64,000 nucleotides of DNA, taken from contig JADJPH010000022.1 in the NCBI GenBank assembly GCA_016713335.1, positions 49,396-113,395 of the forward strand, read 5' to 3'. Of the stretch, positions 18,212-28,825 are shown one piece after another. Position 1 is the first letter of the stretch; each line of letters opens with the position of its first letter. Below the pieces are notes generated by a model. It made no database searches, was not told the DNA's origin, and worked only from the letters and a program-made list of their open reading frames with translations. This DNA comes from Candidatus Fredericiella danica (GTDB taxonomy: Bacteria; Chloroflexota; Anaerolineae; Caldilineales; Caldilineaceae). The position numbers were made by a program, and so were the translations under genes.

Positions 18212-20782
18212 TTCGCCCACTCATTCGACTTGCGTCGCGACATGCACTGCGCCGGCCTGTGCAGAGCCTGCTGTTGGTGATTGGGGTGGCGATTGGGGTA
18301 GCGATGATCGTCGCAATCGACCTGGCCAATAAACCGGCGGAACGTGCCTTTCAACTGGGCACCGAGACCGTGACGGGCAAAGCCACCCACCAGATCACTG
18401 GTGGCCCTGGCGGCCTCGATCAAGCGGTCTACACCAGGCTACGGCGCGATTAGGGCTATCGAAATAGGCGCCGGTTGTGAAGCCTATGTGATCGCCGAAC
18501 AACTGGATGCACAGCCGATGCGCCTGCTTGGCATCGATCCTTTCTCAGAACCGCCCTTTCGTAGCTACCTGGGTCCCAGTGCCCAATCACAGCAGCCGGT
18601 GGGTGCGTTTCTGCGCGAACTGATGACAGTGCCTGGCACCGCCCTGGTAAGCACGGAAGTTGCCCAGCGCTATGGGTTAAAGGTTGGGGATGCGATTTCC
18701 ATTCGCACCGGCGGTAAGCGTGCGGAGCTATTGCTGGCAGGTCTTTTGGACCCCACCGATGACCTGAGCCGTCGTGCGCTACAGGGGCTCATCGTCACCG
18801 ATATCGCCACGGCGCAAGAGGTGCTGGGCATGGCGGGGCGCCTCACTCGCATCGACCTGATCGTGCCTGAAGGCGACGCCGGCGGCGATGCAACGCTGGC
18901 TGCCATCCGCCCGCTCTTGCCGCCCGCAGCGCGTATTGACCCGGCTACTGCACAGCAGGGGACGGTCAACGAGATGACTGCGGCGTTCAACCTGAACCTG
19001 ACTGCCCTGAGTCTGCTGGCGCTGGTGGTTGGCATGTTCCTGATTTACAACACGGTGACCTTCAGCGTGGTACAGCAACGCCCTGTGCTCGGCTCGTTGC
19101 GTGCGCTCGGCATGACGCGCCGTGAGATTTTTGGCTTGATTCTGAGCGAAGCGACTCTGTTGGGCATCTTGGGCACGGCGCTTGGCCTGGCGTTGGGCAT
19201 CTTCCTGGGCCGTGCTGCGGTCCAGATGGTCACCCAAACCGTCAATGACCTGTTCTTTGTCGTTGCGGTGCGCGACACGCAGATCCCCATGCTCACCTTG
19301 CTCAAGGGCGCGGTCATTGGCGTGGCCGCTGCGCTAGTGGGCGCGGCCGTGCCCGCCTGGGAGGCGACCGGTGTGGCGCCTGCGGGCGCCATGCGGCGCA
19401 GCGATGTCGAGGAACGGACGCGCCGGCTGCTGCCCTGGTTGTCGGTTGGTGCGCTGCTGCTCATGCTGCGAGGTGGGTTGCTGCTGATCCCCAGGTGGAG
19501 TCTGGTGCTCACCTTTGGCGGTCTATTTCTAATTGTCATTGGCGCAGCACTGCTCGCCCTAATACTGACGCTGTGGCTGATGCAATTGGTGCAGCGCTTT
19601 GTGCGGAACCGGGGCGGCGTCGTCGAACGCATGGCACCTCGCACGGTCGTGCGCTCGCTCTCGCGTATCGCGGTGGCCGTGGCGGCGCTCATGGTGGCGG
19701 TGAGCGTGATCATTGGTGTTGGGGTGATGATTTCGAGTTTCAGGCAGACCGTCGTGCTTTGGCTCGACGATGTGCTGCAGGCGGATATTTTTGTTTCGGC
19801 GCCTGGCATCTCGAACTCGGCCGAGGCGCCGCTTTCACCGGCTATTTTTGCGGAACTGGCCGCCTTTCCCGGCATCGAGGATGCAGCAACGACGCGCAGC
19901 GTCGACGTCACGGCCCAGTTGCGTGAAGCCGGCGATCCCTTTGCACTGCAGGTAGCGGCGCTGAGCAAAGACCTGGCGGGGGCCGACCGGCGCTACCGTG
20001 CGGATTCGGGCGGTTGGGAGGCGACCTGGCGGGCTGTCGACCAGGGTGAAATCCTGATCAACGAACCCATGTCGACGCGGTATGGCATCGGCGTCGGTGA
20101 TGCCATCGATATCCAAACTGATCGCGGGCTGCGGTCTTTCTCCATTGCCGGTGTGATCGTCGACTTCGACGTGCGGTCCACGGCGTTTATGGCCGATGAG
20201 GTCTATCGCAGCTTCTGGGATGACGACCTGATCTCTGCGATTGCGCTTTTCGTTGCGCCGGGCGAAGATGTGGATGCAAAAGTGAACGAAATACGCCAGG
20301 CATTTGCCGGACGTGCGGAACTGCTGGTAAGCTCCAACCGCGGGCTGCGGGATAATGCATTGGCGGTCTTTGATCGTACGTTTGCGATCACCGCTGCGCT
20401 CCAGTTGCTGGCAACACTGGTCGCCTTCATCGGGATCCTGAGTACACTGATGAGCCTTCAACTGGAGCGCATGCGTGAGATCGGTGTGCTGCGGGCAAAT
20501 GGCATGACGCGCCGGCAATTGTGGCGGCTCTCGCTGGAAGAAACGGGTCTGGTGGGCATGGCGGCCGGCATCCTGGCGATGCCAACGGGCTTCATTCTTG
20601 CAGTCATCCTGATCTATATCATCAACTTGCGGTCGTTTGGCTGGACCCTGGAGATGAAGCTCGCGCCGATGGAGTTTTTCCAGGCTTTTGTGGTGGCTTT
20701 GGCCGCCGCCCTGTTGGCCGGCTTGTACCCCGCTTGGAAGTTGGGAAAAATGCAGCCTGCAGTGGCGCTACGATCTGAATAG
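18208..20782 (+). CDS. ABC transporter permease, FtsX/MacB family (frameshifted)
   Basis: This large permease has about 858 residues and two FtsX modules. It starts with MIRPLIRLASRHALRRPVQS and one membrane helix, then a large extracytoplasmic domain. A helix group follows around LTALSLLALVVGMFLIYNTV and VLGSLRALGMTRREIFGLIL. A second extracytoplasmic domain precedes the closing helices with LQLERMREIGVLRANGMTRR. The paired xxLRA(L/N)GMTRR motifs are the cytoplasmic coupling loops. One frame change occurs near 18445. The ATG overlaps the ATPase stop. The fused two-module layout resembles the permeases often annotated as lipoprotein or macrolide exporters. Confidence 0.87.
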
Positions 20783-20807
20783 AACGCGCATACCTTTGGG
20801 GGAAGCA

Positions 20808-21395
20808 ATGCTTGAAACCGCTTACGAAATGACACTGCGGGCCTATCTAACAAATCATGTGCGGTTGGAAGCGCTGCTCGAGCGGATCACCGAAGAGCAA
20901 CTGATGTGGCGCGCCACGCCCCATGCCTTACCGATTGCATTTCACGTTTGGCACATGGCGCGTTGGGCCGACCATTTTGCCGCGTCTGTGCCGGGTTACA
21001 CGCCCGTGCTGGGGGAACGGCTTGGTCCGGGTGGTCAGATTTGGGTGGCGGAAAATATTGGTGCGCAATGGGGGTGGCCGGTCGATGCACTGGGGTATGC
21101 GGCAACGGGCATGCAGATGAGTGAACTGGTGGCCGCGGATCTCACCTTCCCACCCAAGGCCCAGTTCGTTGCATACGTGCATCGCGCGTTTGCTGCCGCC
21201 GAACGAGCGATTTCTGCAATTGATGCAGAGCAGTTTGATGAGGCCGAACAGGTGCAACCTTTGACGCGCGACATTTGGGAAGAGGGCACGGTTGGCGGCG
21301 CAATTTTCGGCCACCTGGTCCACGACAGCCGCCATTTCGGGGCAATCGAGTGTTTGCTCGGCCTCCAGGTGGGCGGCGGTTCGATCACCGTCTAG
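20808..21395 (+). CDS. DinB-family protein
   Basis: This intact 195-residue four-helix protein of the DinB/YfiT-like superfamily has likely metal-binding His residues in FHVWHMARWADH (about residues 46-57) and in FGHLVHDSRHFGAIECLLGL near the C-terminus. DinB proteins are often thiol transferases (bacillithiol or mycothiol dependent) or are uncharacterised. The function here is unknown. It begins 25 bp after the permease, behind a GGGGGAAG element, so it may be co-transcribed. Confidence 0.82.
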   Translation: MLETAYEMTLRAYLTNHVRLEALLERITEEQLMWRATPHALPIAFHVWHMARWADHFAASVPGYTPVLGERLGPGGQIWVAENIGAQWGWPVDALGYAATGMQMSELVAADLTFPPKAQFVAYVHRAFAAAERAISAIDAEQFDEAEQVQPLTRDIWEEGTVGGAIFGHLVHDSRHFGAIECLLGLQVGGGSITV

Positions 21396-21396
21396 C

Positions 21397-22615
21397 CTAT
21401 TGCATCAGCATCTGCTCCAGCGTGTCAGCCACCTGCGCATACACTGGCGATTCGCCGCGGTTGAGGCGGATCTGATTGGCCACGCGTCGCAGAAGCCCGG
21501 GGTTCACTTCAGCCAGGGCATTGGTCATCACATACCAGAGGCTGCAGAGATCCTGGTTTTCATGGGTTGCGGCACGGACTGCAATCTCGGCGGGCGTCGT
21601 TGCATTCAGGCTGGGATTGCCCGCATTCAGCCCCAGTTCACGCCACGTTGACCCAGTAGTACGAGAGCATTGGGTTGATCAACCCGCGCATGCGGCTCCA
21701 GAGCGGGTCATCCTCCTGCACCAGGTTGAAGAAGGCGAGGTAGTACGGCCGCGAGTGGGCATAGTCACGGTGAATTTGTGACAATTCGCCCGCCTTGACC
21801 GAGCCGTACGATGCCATATACCAGCGCAGGTCCTCAAGGGTGGCCCCTGGTTCACCGGATTCGACCGCATCCCACTGTAGGCGGCAGGCCAGCAGATAAC
21901 TGCGCGCTGAAGCTGCAAAATCCTGTGAGCGCTGCAGCATGGCGGTCTTGGCCAGGGAACGTGCCTTCTCAAAGCCCCGCGCCAGATTCTCAGGGACCTG
22001 CACGTTTTCGATGTCATAAATGATCGGTTGCTGCGCGGGCTCGTCGCGGAAGGGAATCGAACTCTGCCCAGGCAGCATGTAGCGCCCGTCGACATCGATG
22101 ATCAGCGCGCGCGCTTCCAGATCACGGAGCAAATCATCAATATACACGGTGTGTTCACCGTCGTTCAGCAGGATGGTGGCTAATTCAGGTTTGTCAATTT
22201 CCAAGCCCGCATTGACCACCGCATAGACAAATCCGGATTCGGCGCGCTGGACGAAGGCAGCCTCACTATCGATTTCCTCTGCAAGCCAGACCGGTACATG
22301 CACGGAAGCTACCTGCTCGCGGTAATCAAATGCCCGCTGCCGAAAGCCCATCTGCCAGATTTGGCGCAGCGTCGTCTTGCTCCGGATCAGACCGAGCGAC
22401 TCGTACCGCTCGCAGAGCTCTTCCAATAGATCGTCGGTGGTGCGCTCGCCCGGCCGCGCGACCAATTCTCGATAGATGTCGCGCAGCACATCGCGCCGGG
22501 TGGCGAAATCCACTGAAGTCATCTTCAGCCGGGTGAAGATCTGGTTGTATTGCTGGCGCAAGGTGGGCTTGACCGCAAGGTCACTGGCGCCGAGTCCTGG
22601 GCCGTTTGGGGTCAA
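21397..22615 (-). CDS. Unknown protein coupled to the NYN-LOTUS gene (frameshifted)
   Basis: I do not recognise this protein of about 405 residues. It begins at TTG 22615, overlapping the NYN gene stop (TTGA). It has a helical N-terminal part with FATRRDVLRDIYRELVARPG and TTDDLLEELCERYESLGLIRSKTT that looks like a winged-helix or HTH module. A middle region contains YIDDLLRDLEARALII, and the C-terminus is helical. A frame change near 21645 joins MLSYYWV to RELGLNAGNPSLN, extending the protein to TAG at 21397. Given the frameshifts elsewhere, it could be the C-terminal half of a single protein with the NYN-LOTUS gene. Confidence 0.6.
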
Positions 22616-23415
22616 GGAAGTGGTCCGCCAACCGAGAGCGAACCAGCCTCCCAGGTCTTATTTTCCCAGTCGAGCGGCGGTGTAAAATCGCGCGGCGCCA
22701 CATACAATTGGAAGTCCTTCATAAACAAGGCAAGAATGTCGGTATGTTGCTCCAGCCAGCCCTTGAACTGCGCATACCCAAAGGCGGTCTCATTGAAACT
22801 GCTATCGAGCATGAGCATCGTCTGTTTGAGTTTGGCGGCCAGCACAGGTAGTTCGCCCCGTTGGGTATGCACCCGCAGCGCCTTCAACAGCAACTGGCGG
22901 GCGGCTTCACTATCACCTGGCGGTGCAGGCTCGACAAGGGGCAGCACCTCGTCCGCGACCTCGCCCAAAGCGGTCTCAAGATAGATAAATTCGTCACAGG
23001 CGCGCACAAGGAGCGGATGCGTCACTTCGCGCGGACCGATGCCCAGCGTATAGCGGCCATATTCGCGCAGCTTGGCCATCAGGGGTCCAAAATCGCTATC
23101 GCCGGACACGATGACAATCGTATCAATCTGGGGCCGGTAGAACGCGGTTTCCAGTGCATCAAGCGCCATCCGGATATCGGCGCGGTTCTTGCCGGCCCGC
23201 ACGCTGAAGACCTGAATCAGGTCAACGGCATTGTTCATCAGATCCTCGCGGTAGCGCGAGAAACGGCTCCAGTCACCATAGGCGCGGATGATGGAGACCA
23301 CGCCGCGTTCCTGCAAATACTGCACCAGCAGAGTCAATTCAAAATCAAGAAACTCTTGCTCCGCCCACAGGGCGATATTCTCGAAATCAATAAAGACAGC
23401 AATTTGGCTGCCCAT
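22612..23415 (-). CDS. NYN-domain protein with C-terminal OST-HTH/LOTUS domain
   Basis: This 267-residue protein has an N-terminal NYN (PIN-like) nuclease fold: IAVFIDFENIALWAEQ with the first acidic residue, AYGDWSR, and VIVSGDSDFGPLMAKLRE with the second acidic pair. Residues about 170-245 (ARQLLLKALRVHTQRGELPV, DSSFNETAFGYAQFKGWL) match OST-HTH/LOTUS, a winged-helix RNA-binding module. LabA-like NYN proteins are thought to act on RNA. The target here is unknown. ATG 23415 follows AAAGGAG. It is divergent from dnaK, with 183 bp between the starts. Confidence 0.85.
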   Translation of the reverse strand: MGSQIAVFIDFENIALWAEQEFLDFELTLLVQYLQERGVVSIIRAYGDWSRFSRYREDLMNNAVDLIQVFSVRAGKNRADIRMALDALETAFYRPQIDTIVIVSGDSDFGPLMAKLREYGRYTLGIGPREVTHPLLVRACDEFIYLETALGEVADEVLPLVEPAPPGDSEAARQLLLKALRVHTQRGELPVLAAKLKQTMLMLDSSFNETAFGYAQFKGWLEQHTDILALFMKDFQLYVAPRDFTPPLDWENKTWEAGSLSVGGPLP

Positions 23416-23598
23416 AAACGGCTCCTTTGCGTTTTTTCTTCTATCATACCACCCGTAAACGCAAACACATCACTAACGAAAACACAATGACTTACTGACA
23501 CGTTTCGGGTAGACTGGAATCCGATAGAAAAAAAGACCGGCGCCAAAAGGAATGACAGCCGGTTGGGCAAATAAATCAGTGGAGGCAAATTAATTAGC

Positions 23599-25498
23599 AT
23601 GGGTAAAATTATTGGAATCGATCTGGGCACCACCAATAGCGTCGTTGCTGTGATGGAAGGCGGCAACCCGACGGTGATCGCGAATGCCGAAGGCAATCGC
23701 ACGACCCCATCGGTCGTCGCATTCAATAAGAATGGCGAGCGGCTGGTCGGCATCACCGCCAAGCGCCAGGCTGTGGTGAACCCAGAAAATACGGTCTATT
23801 CGGTGAAGCGCCTCATGGGTCGCCGGTATGACGACCCGGAGACACAAAAGGCCCGGAAGATGGTCTCTTATGCCATCGTCGACGGTCCCAATGGCGACGC
23901 ACGTGAATGTGCCGATCAAGAATAAGAGTTACACGCCGCAGGAAATCAGCGCCATGGTGCTTGCCAAGCTCAAGCGCGATGCGGAAGCGTACCTGGGCGA
24001 AGAGGTAAAGCAGGCGGTCATTACGGTTCCGGCTTACTTCAACGACAGCCAACGCCAAGCCACAAAAGATGCCGGTCAGATTGCCGGCCTCGAAGTGATG
24101 CGCATCATCAATGAGCCAACCGCTGCGGCGGTTGCCTATGGACTCGACAAGAAGAGTGACGAGACCATCCTGGTCTTTGACCTGGGCGGCGGCACGTTTG
24201 ACGTGTCCGTGCTTGAAGTGGGCGAAGGCGTCGTCGAGGTCAAGTCTACCAACGGCGACACGCTGTTGGGTGGCGATGACTGGGACGAACGCATCGTTCG
24301 CTGGTTGATCGATGAGTTCAAGAAGGAACAAGGCGTCGACCTGAGCAATGACCGGCAAGCGCTACAGCGCTTGCGTGAGGCTGCGGAAAAGGCCAAGATC
24401 GAGTTGTCGACTGTGACCCAGACCGAGATCAACCTGCCGTTCATCACGGCAGATAGCTCGGGACCCAAACACCTGGTGGTCACGCTGACACGGTCGAAAT
24501 TCGAGCAGTTGACGGCCGACCTGTTGGAACGCACCAAGCAGCCGTTCTTCAGCGCATTGAAAGATGCGGGGTTGACCGCAAAGGATCTGGACGAAGTCGT
24601 GCTGGTCGGTGGTTCGACCCGCATGCCGATGGTGCAGGAGTTGGTGCGCCAGTTGACCGGCAAAGAGCCGCACAAGGGCGTCAATCCCGACGAAGTCGTC
24701 GCGGTCGGCGCAGCGGTGCAGGCCGGTGTGCTGGGCGGTGAGGTGAACGATCTGCTGCTGTTGGATGTGACGCCGCTGAGCCTGGGCCTTGAAACCCTGG
24801 GTGGCGTGATGACGGTCCTGATTCAGCGCAACACGACGATCCCGACCAAGAAGATGGAAGTCTTTAGCACGGCAGCCGACAGCCAGACGGCGGTGGATAT
24901 CCACATTCTGCAGGGCGAGCGGCCGATGGCGAAGGACAACAAGACATTGGGCAACTTCCGCCTGGATGGGATTCCGCCGGCACCGCGTGGCGTGCCGCAA
25001 GTCGAAGTCACTTTTGACATCGATGCGAACGGCATTCTGCACGTGACGGCCAAGGACAAGGCCACCGGCAAGGAGCAGAGTGTCAAGATCACGGCGTCGA
25101 CCAATCTGTCGACAGATGAGGTGGAGCGCCTGGTGCGCGAAGCCAAGTCGCATGAAGATGACGACAAGCGACAACGTGAAGTGGCCGAGGCGCGTAACAC
25201 GGCGGACAACCTGGTCTATGTGACCGAGAAGACACTCCGTGACCTGGGCGACAAGGTGCCGGCGACGGACCGCGGTACGGTCGAAAACCTGGTTGAAGAA
25301 CTCAAGCAGGCCAAGGACACAAGCGACCTTGCCCGCATCCGTAGCGTGAACGAACGGTTGCAGCAGGCAACGAATGCGCTGGCGCAGCAGATGTACGCCC
25401 AGCAGGACGGTTCGTATGGTGGTCCTCAGCCCGGTGGCCCGGGCCAGGGTGGCGCCGCTGACGACGATGTCGTCGAAGGCGAATACCGGACCGTCTAG
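23599..25498 (+). CDS. dnaK: Molecular chaperone DnaK (frameshifted)
   Basis: This Hsp70 has about 633 residues. The start ATG 23599 follows GGAGG. The ATPase domain shows MGKIIGIDLGTTNSVVAVME, VPAYFNDSQRQATKDAG, FDLGGGTFDVSVLE and VLVGGSTRMPMVQ. The peptide-binding domain follows from DVTPLSLGLETLGG, with a Gly/Gln-rich tail ending DDDVVEGEYRTV. One frame change near 23905 separates MVSYAIVDGPNGDA from HVNVPIKNKSYTPQEIS, almost certainly a sequence error in an essential gene. GrpE and DnaJ follow on the same strand. No CIRCE element lies upstream, so HrcA control is not supported. Confidence 0.96.
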
Positions 25499-25554
25499 AT
25501 CGCCGGATGAGGCGTGCAGAGCACGCACAACATCGACTGCAATACGAACGTACA

Positions 25555-25581
25555 ACGGGCGGGGCCGCAAGCCTCGCCCGT
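25555..25581 (+). terminator. Strong hairpin between dnaK and grpE
   Basis: ACGGGCGGGGC (25555-25565) pairs with GCCTCGCCCGT (25571-25581) over 11 bp with one G-T pair and a 5-base loop CGCAA. Only TTTGCT follows, so termination may be partial. It could set the DnaK:GrpE ratio by attenuation or protect the dnaK mRNA 3' end. Confidence 0.6.
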
Positions 25582-25600
25582 TTGCTAGAGGGAGAACGGC

Positions 25601-26323
25601 GTGAGTTATCGATATAGTAATCAACCGAACCGGCGGCGTCCGGTTTCCGGCCCTGTCGGGCCTGGCGGGCAGACACCCACACTCGCCGATTACCAGGCGC
25701 TTGCACAGGCCTATGAAGAGGTAAAGGCGCGTTTGGAGCAACAGGCCAAAGAGCTTCAAAATACAAAGTCAGAATTGCAGATTAAGAACGAGGCGCTCCA
25801 CCGGCAGAGCGAAGATTTCAAGAAAGTTGAAACTGAACTGCTCTTCACCCGGGCCGGGCTGGAGGAAGCCCAGAGACAACTGGAAAGCGATGCGGCGGCG
25901 CGCGATTGGGAGGAAAAATACATCCGGTTGCAGGCCGAAGTCGACAACCTGCGCAAACGCTGGGAGCAGCGTGCCATCGCCGACAGCGCCGAGAACCGGC
26001 GCCGCGTCCTGGCCGACATGCTGCCGCTGGCCGATCATCTCGACCTGGCGATGCAACATGCGCCAGAGTCGCACAGTGCCTCAGTAAAGAGTTTTGTGGC
26101 GAATATTGAGGCGACCCGGCGAGCGTTTTTAGAAACGCTGCGGCGTTACGGTGTCGAGCGGATTGACCCGCTGGGTGAGCCGTTTGATCCGAATCTACAT
26201 GAAGCGGTCGGCCATGCCCCTTCGGACGAAGTAGAGGCCGATCACATCTCACAAGTATTGCAGGCGGGTTATCGCGAGGGGGACCGCCTTTTGCGCCCAG
26301 CACGCGTGCTGGTGAACGGATAA
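25601..26323 (+). CDS. grpE: Nucleotide exchange factor GrpE
   Basis: This intact 240-residue protein starts at GTG 25601 behind AGAGGGAG. A long coiled coil (about residues 35-110, AYEEVKARLEQQAKELQN...) leads into the GrpE core: EEKYIRLQAEVDNLRKRWEQ, then VLADMLPLADHLDLAMQHA, and a C-terminal beta domain with GEPFDPNLHEAVGHAPSDE and REGDRLLRPARVLV. It releases ADP from DnaK as a dimer. The N-terminal extension of about 30 residues (RRRPVSGPVGPGGQTP) is disordered and longer than in E. coli. The gene sits between dnaK and dnaJ. Confidence 0.93.
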   Translation: MSYRYSNQPNRRRPVSGPVGPGGQTPTLADYQALAQAYEEVKARLEQQAKELQNTKSELQIKNEALHRQSEDFKKVETELLFTRAGLEEAQRQLESDAAARDWEEKYIRLQAEVDNLRKRWEQRAIADSAENRRRVLADMLPLADHLDLAMQHAPESHSASVKSFVANIEATRRAFLETLRRYGVERIDPLGEPFDPNLHEAVGHAPSDEVEADHISQVLQAGYREGDRLLRPARVLVNG

Positions 26324-26331
26324 GGGTGCCT

Positions 26332-27313
26332 ATGGAATACAAAGACTACTATCAGGTGCTGGGTGTACCGCGCAGTGCAGACGAGAAGGAGATCAAGAAG
26401 TCCTTCCGCAAATTGGCGCAGCAATATCATCCGGACAAAAATCCAGGCGACAAAAGCGCCGAAGCAAAATTCAAAGAGATCAACGAGGCCTACACCGTTT
26501 TGGGTGACGCTGACAAGCGGGCCAAGTACGACAAATTTGGCTCGCAGTGGGAGCAGTACAGGCGCGCCGGCGCACCCGGAGGACTTTGACTGGTCGTCGT
26601 GGGGGGGCGCCCCAGGGGGCGGTGGTGGCCAGGGCGGCTACACCCGCACCGTGACGCCGGAAGAATTCGAGCAGATGTTTGGCGGGATGGGCGGTTCGGG
26701 CATGGGGGGCGGCAGCTTTTCGAGTTTCTTCGACACCCTGTTTGGCGGCCGCGGTGGGCGTGGGCGGAGCGCCGGCGGGATGGGCTTCGACGCGACCCAG
26801 ATGGCAGCCCGCACACCGGCGCAGGAGGCGACGGTGCAGGTCACGTTGGAGGAAGCGTTCAGCGGCACGACCCGCGTGCTTCAATTGGCGGATGGCTCGC
26901 CCAATGGGACCCGCCTGGAAGTCAACATTCCACGGGGGGTCACGACGGGTTCCAAGGTGCGCATGAAGGGCGCCGCGGGACAGGGCGACATCGTGTTGAA
27001 TATCGAAGTGATGGACAACCACCGGTATACGCGTGAGGGTGATAACCTGCACACGAAAGTGCCGGTCGACCTGTACACCGCCTTATTAGGCGGTGAGGTG
27101 CAGGTGCCGGCGCTGGACAAGACCGTGGCGCTGACGATCCCGGCAGGCACGCAAAATGGCAAGACCATTCGCCTGCGCGGGCTCGGCATGCCGCATCTCA
27201 AGCATCAAGACAAGCGCGGCGACCTGCTGGCCGAGGTCGAAGTCAAACTCCCCACGCACTTGAGTGCGAAGGAGAAAGAGTTGTTTGAGGAGTTGAGGAA
27301 GATCCAGGCGTGA
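26332..27313 (+). CDS. dnaJ: DnaJ/CbpA-type co-chaperone without zinc finger (frameshifted)
   Basis: This Hsp40 has about 326 residues. ATG 26332 lies 5 bases after AAGGG. The J domain (residues 1-70) has YYQVLGVPRSADEKEIKK and the HPD motif in QYHPDKNPGDK. A Gly/Phe-rich linker follows (GGMGGSGMGGGSFSSFF), then two C-terminal beta domains with VTLEEAFSGTTRVLQL and GLGMPHLKHQDKRGDLLAEV. The four CXXCXGXG zinc repeats of classical DnaJ are absent, so it is CbpA-like. One frame change near 26575 lies in a GGCGCACCCGGAGG run. Confidence 0.9.
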
Positions 27314-27343
27314 GTTTAGCTTTTCCCTGCCGCGCCAAAAGCC

Positions 27344-27464
27344 AACGCGGAGGTGCGGAGACGCGGAGAAAAACGCGGAGAGGAAATGCAGAGAAAATAG
27401 AGCAAGAGTCGCTGCACCCAACTCTCCTTCCCCCTAATTCTCCGCATCTCCGCGCCTCCGCGTT
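27344..27464. repeat. Long inverted repeat between dnaJ and M42 peptidase genes
   Basis: The left arm 27344-27370 begins AACGCGGAGGTGCGGAGACG. The right arm 27438-27464 is its reverse complement with two mismatches in 27, both of which could form G-U pairs in RNA. The arms are built from repeats of GCGGAG. The loop is 67 bases. It lies between the 3' ends of convergent genes and could end transcription from both sides. Confidence 0.85.
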
Positions 27465-27494
27465 GAAGTATTTGCGGTACCACCACAAAACACT

Positions 27495-28554
27495 CTACGG
27501 TCTAAAATCATCCTCCCCCGTCAACCCCGCCATGAACGCCGCCAACAGGTCGGCGGCGCGGTCGATGTCGTCGAGGGCGATCATCTCGACGGCGCTGTGC
27601 ATGTAGCGGTTGGGGATGCTGATCAGACCCGCCGCCAGGCCGGCCCGGTTCAATTGCATCGCGTTGGCGTCGGTGCCGGTGCCGCGGCCATGCGCCGCCA
27701 CCTGGTAGTTGATGCCGGCGCCGGTGGCGGTTGCCACCATCCGGTCAAAGAGACGCGGGTTCACGTTGGGACCGCGGTCGATGACCGGCCCGCCGCCCAG
27801 ACGAATATCCCCTTCTTGCTGCTTGTTGATGGTCGGGCAGTCGGTGGCATGCGTCACATCCACGGCGATGCCGATGACCGGGTCAATCCCAAAGGCGCTC
27901 GTCTGGGCGCCACGCAGGCCAATCTCTTCCTGGACCGTTGAGACGGCATAGATCGCACACTTTCAGCGGCTGCAGCGCGGCACGGCGCAACGCTTCCACC
28001 ACCACCCACGTCCCGGTCACGTTGTCCATCCCTGGCGCATTGGCAAAGCCGTTGCGCATCTCCTGATAGCCAAGTTCCAGCGTCACCGGATCGCCGATGG
28101 CGACGACACCGGCGGCGTCTTCCTTGCTGGAGGCGCCAATGTCGAGCCACATCTCCTCCAGTTTGACGACCTTTTCCCGTTCGTCGGGCTTGAGCAGGTG
28201 GATCGGTTTGCGGGCGATGACGGCGGGGATTGGGCCACTCCGGGTCCATACCGTCATGCGCTGCCCGATCAACTGCTGTGGATCCCAGCCACCGATCGGT
28301 TGGGTGTAGATGAAGCCTTTGTCGTCGATGTAGGTCACGACAAGCCAGATCTGGTCGCAGTGCCCGGCGAGCATGACGCGCTGCGGGGACGCGGTGTTCT
28401 TGGCGACGATCACGTTGCCGTGGAGGTCGGTGCTCACCTGGTCGGCAAACGCGGCGACGTACTCGCGCACAACTGCCTGTACGGGCTGCTCGTAACCGGA
28501 GGGCCGCGGCGCCGCCAACAGCGCCTTCAGAAATTCATGAGCTTTGGGTTCCAT
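27495..28554 (-). CDS. M42-family metallo-aminopeptidase (frameshifted)
   Basis: This is a cytoplasmic M42 peptidase (glutamyl/deblocking aminopeptidase, formerly endoglucanase M) of about 352 residues. Likely metal and catalytic positions: His in MLAGHCDQIW, Asp in APGMDNVTG, the Glu pair in STVQEEIGLRGAQ, Asp in IAVDVTHATD, and His in NRYMHSAVEMI near the end. The frame changes near 27955 between QPLKV and CAIYAVSTVQEE. ATG 28554 begins MEPKAHEFLKALLAAPRPSG, a normal start for the family. It probably trims oligopeptides as a large tetrahedral oligomer. Confidence 0.87.
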
Positions 28555-28620
28555 GGATCTGTATCCTTATCAATTGAATTTTGTAGTAGGGGTCTCGCGA
28601 AGAATAACAAGAAAAGCATT

Positions 28621-28815
28621 TACTGCAAAAGAACTGCCTAACGCAAAGGCGCAAGGATGCAAGAGACGCAAAGAACAGCGAGGAAAAGACGAAGATGAAT
28701 GACCGCAAAGAACACAGAGACCACAAAGAAAAACACATCCCCCCGCTTCGCGTCTTAGCGTCTTTACGGGCGGTCCTTTCTCTTCTTCCCCTGCGTCTCC
28801 GCGTCCCTGCGGGCG
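28621..28815. repeat. Degenerate GCAAAG-type repeat cluster
   Basis: The intergenic stretch holds runs such as AACGCAAAGGCGCAAGG and GACCACAAAG on one side. C/T-rich counterparts such as CTTCGCGTCTTAGCGTCTTT and CTGCGTCTCCGCGTCCCTGC lie on the other, so it is an imperfect inverted repeat. It follows the 3' end of the MOSC gene. Similar words recur at 45233-45327. I see no gene in it. Confidence 0.6.
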
Positions 28816-28825
28816 AATTCTTCTC

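Noticed and set aside
19045..19968. A 307-codon minus-strand frame rich in Ser/Thr/Arg
   Set aside because: Antisense shadow of the FtsX-type permease.
23416..23598. CIRCE (HrcA) operator before dnaK
   Set aside because: No TTAGCACTC-N9-GAGTGCTAA or close variant is present on either strand.
24362..25759. A 465-codon open frame on the minus strand
   Set aside because: It is antisense to dnaK and grpE, whose motifs are beyond doubt. The translation is Arg/His-rich with no family likeness.
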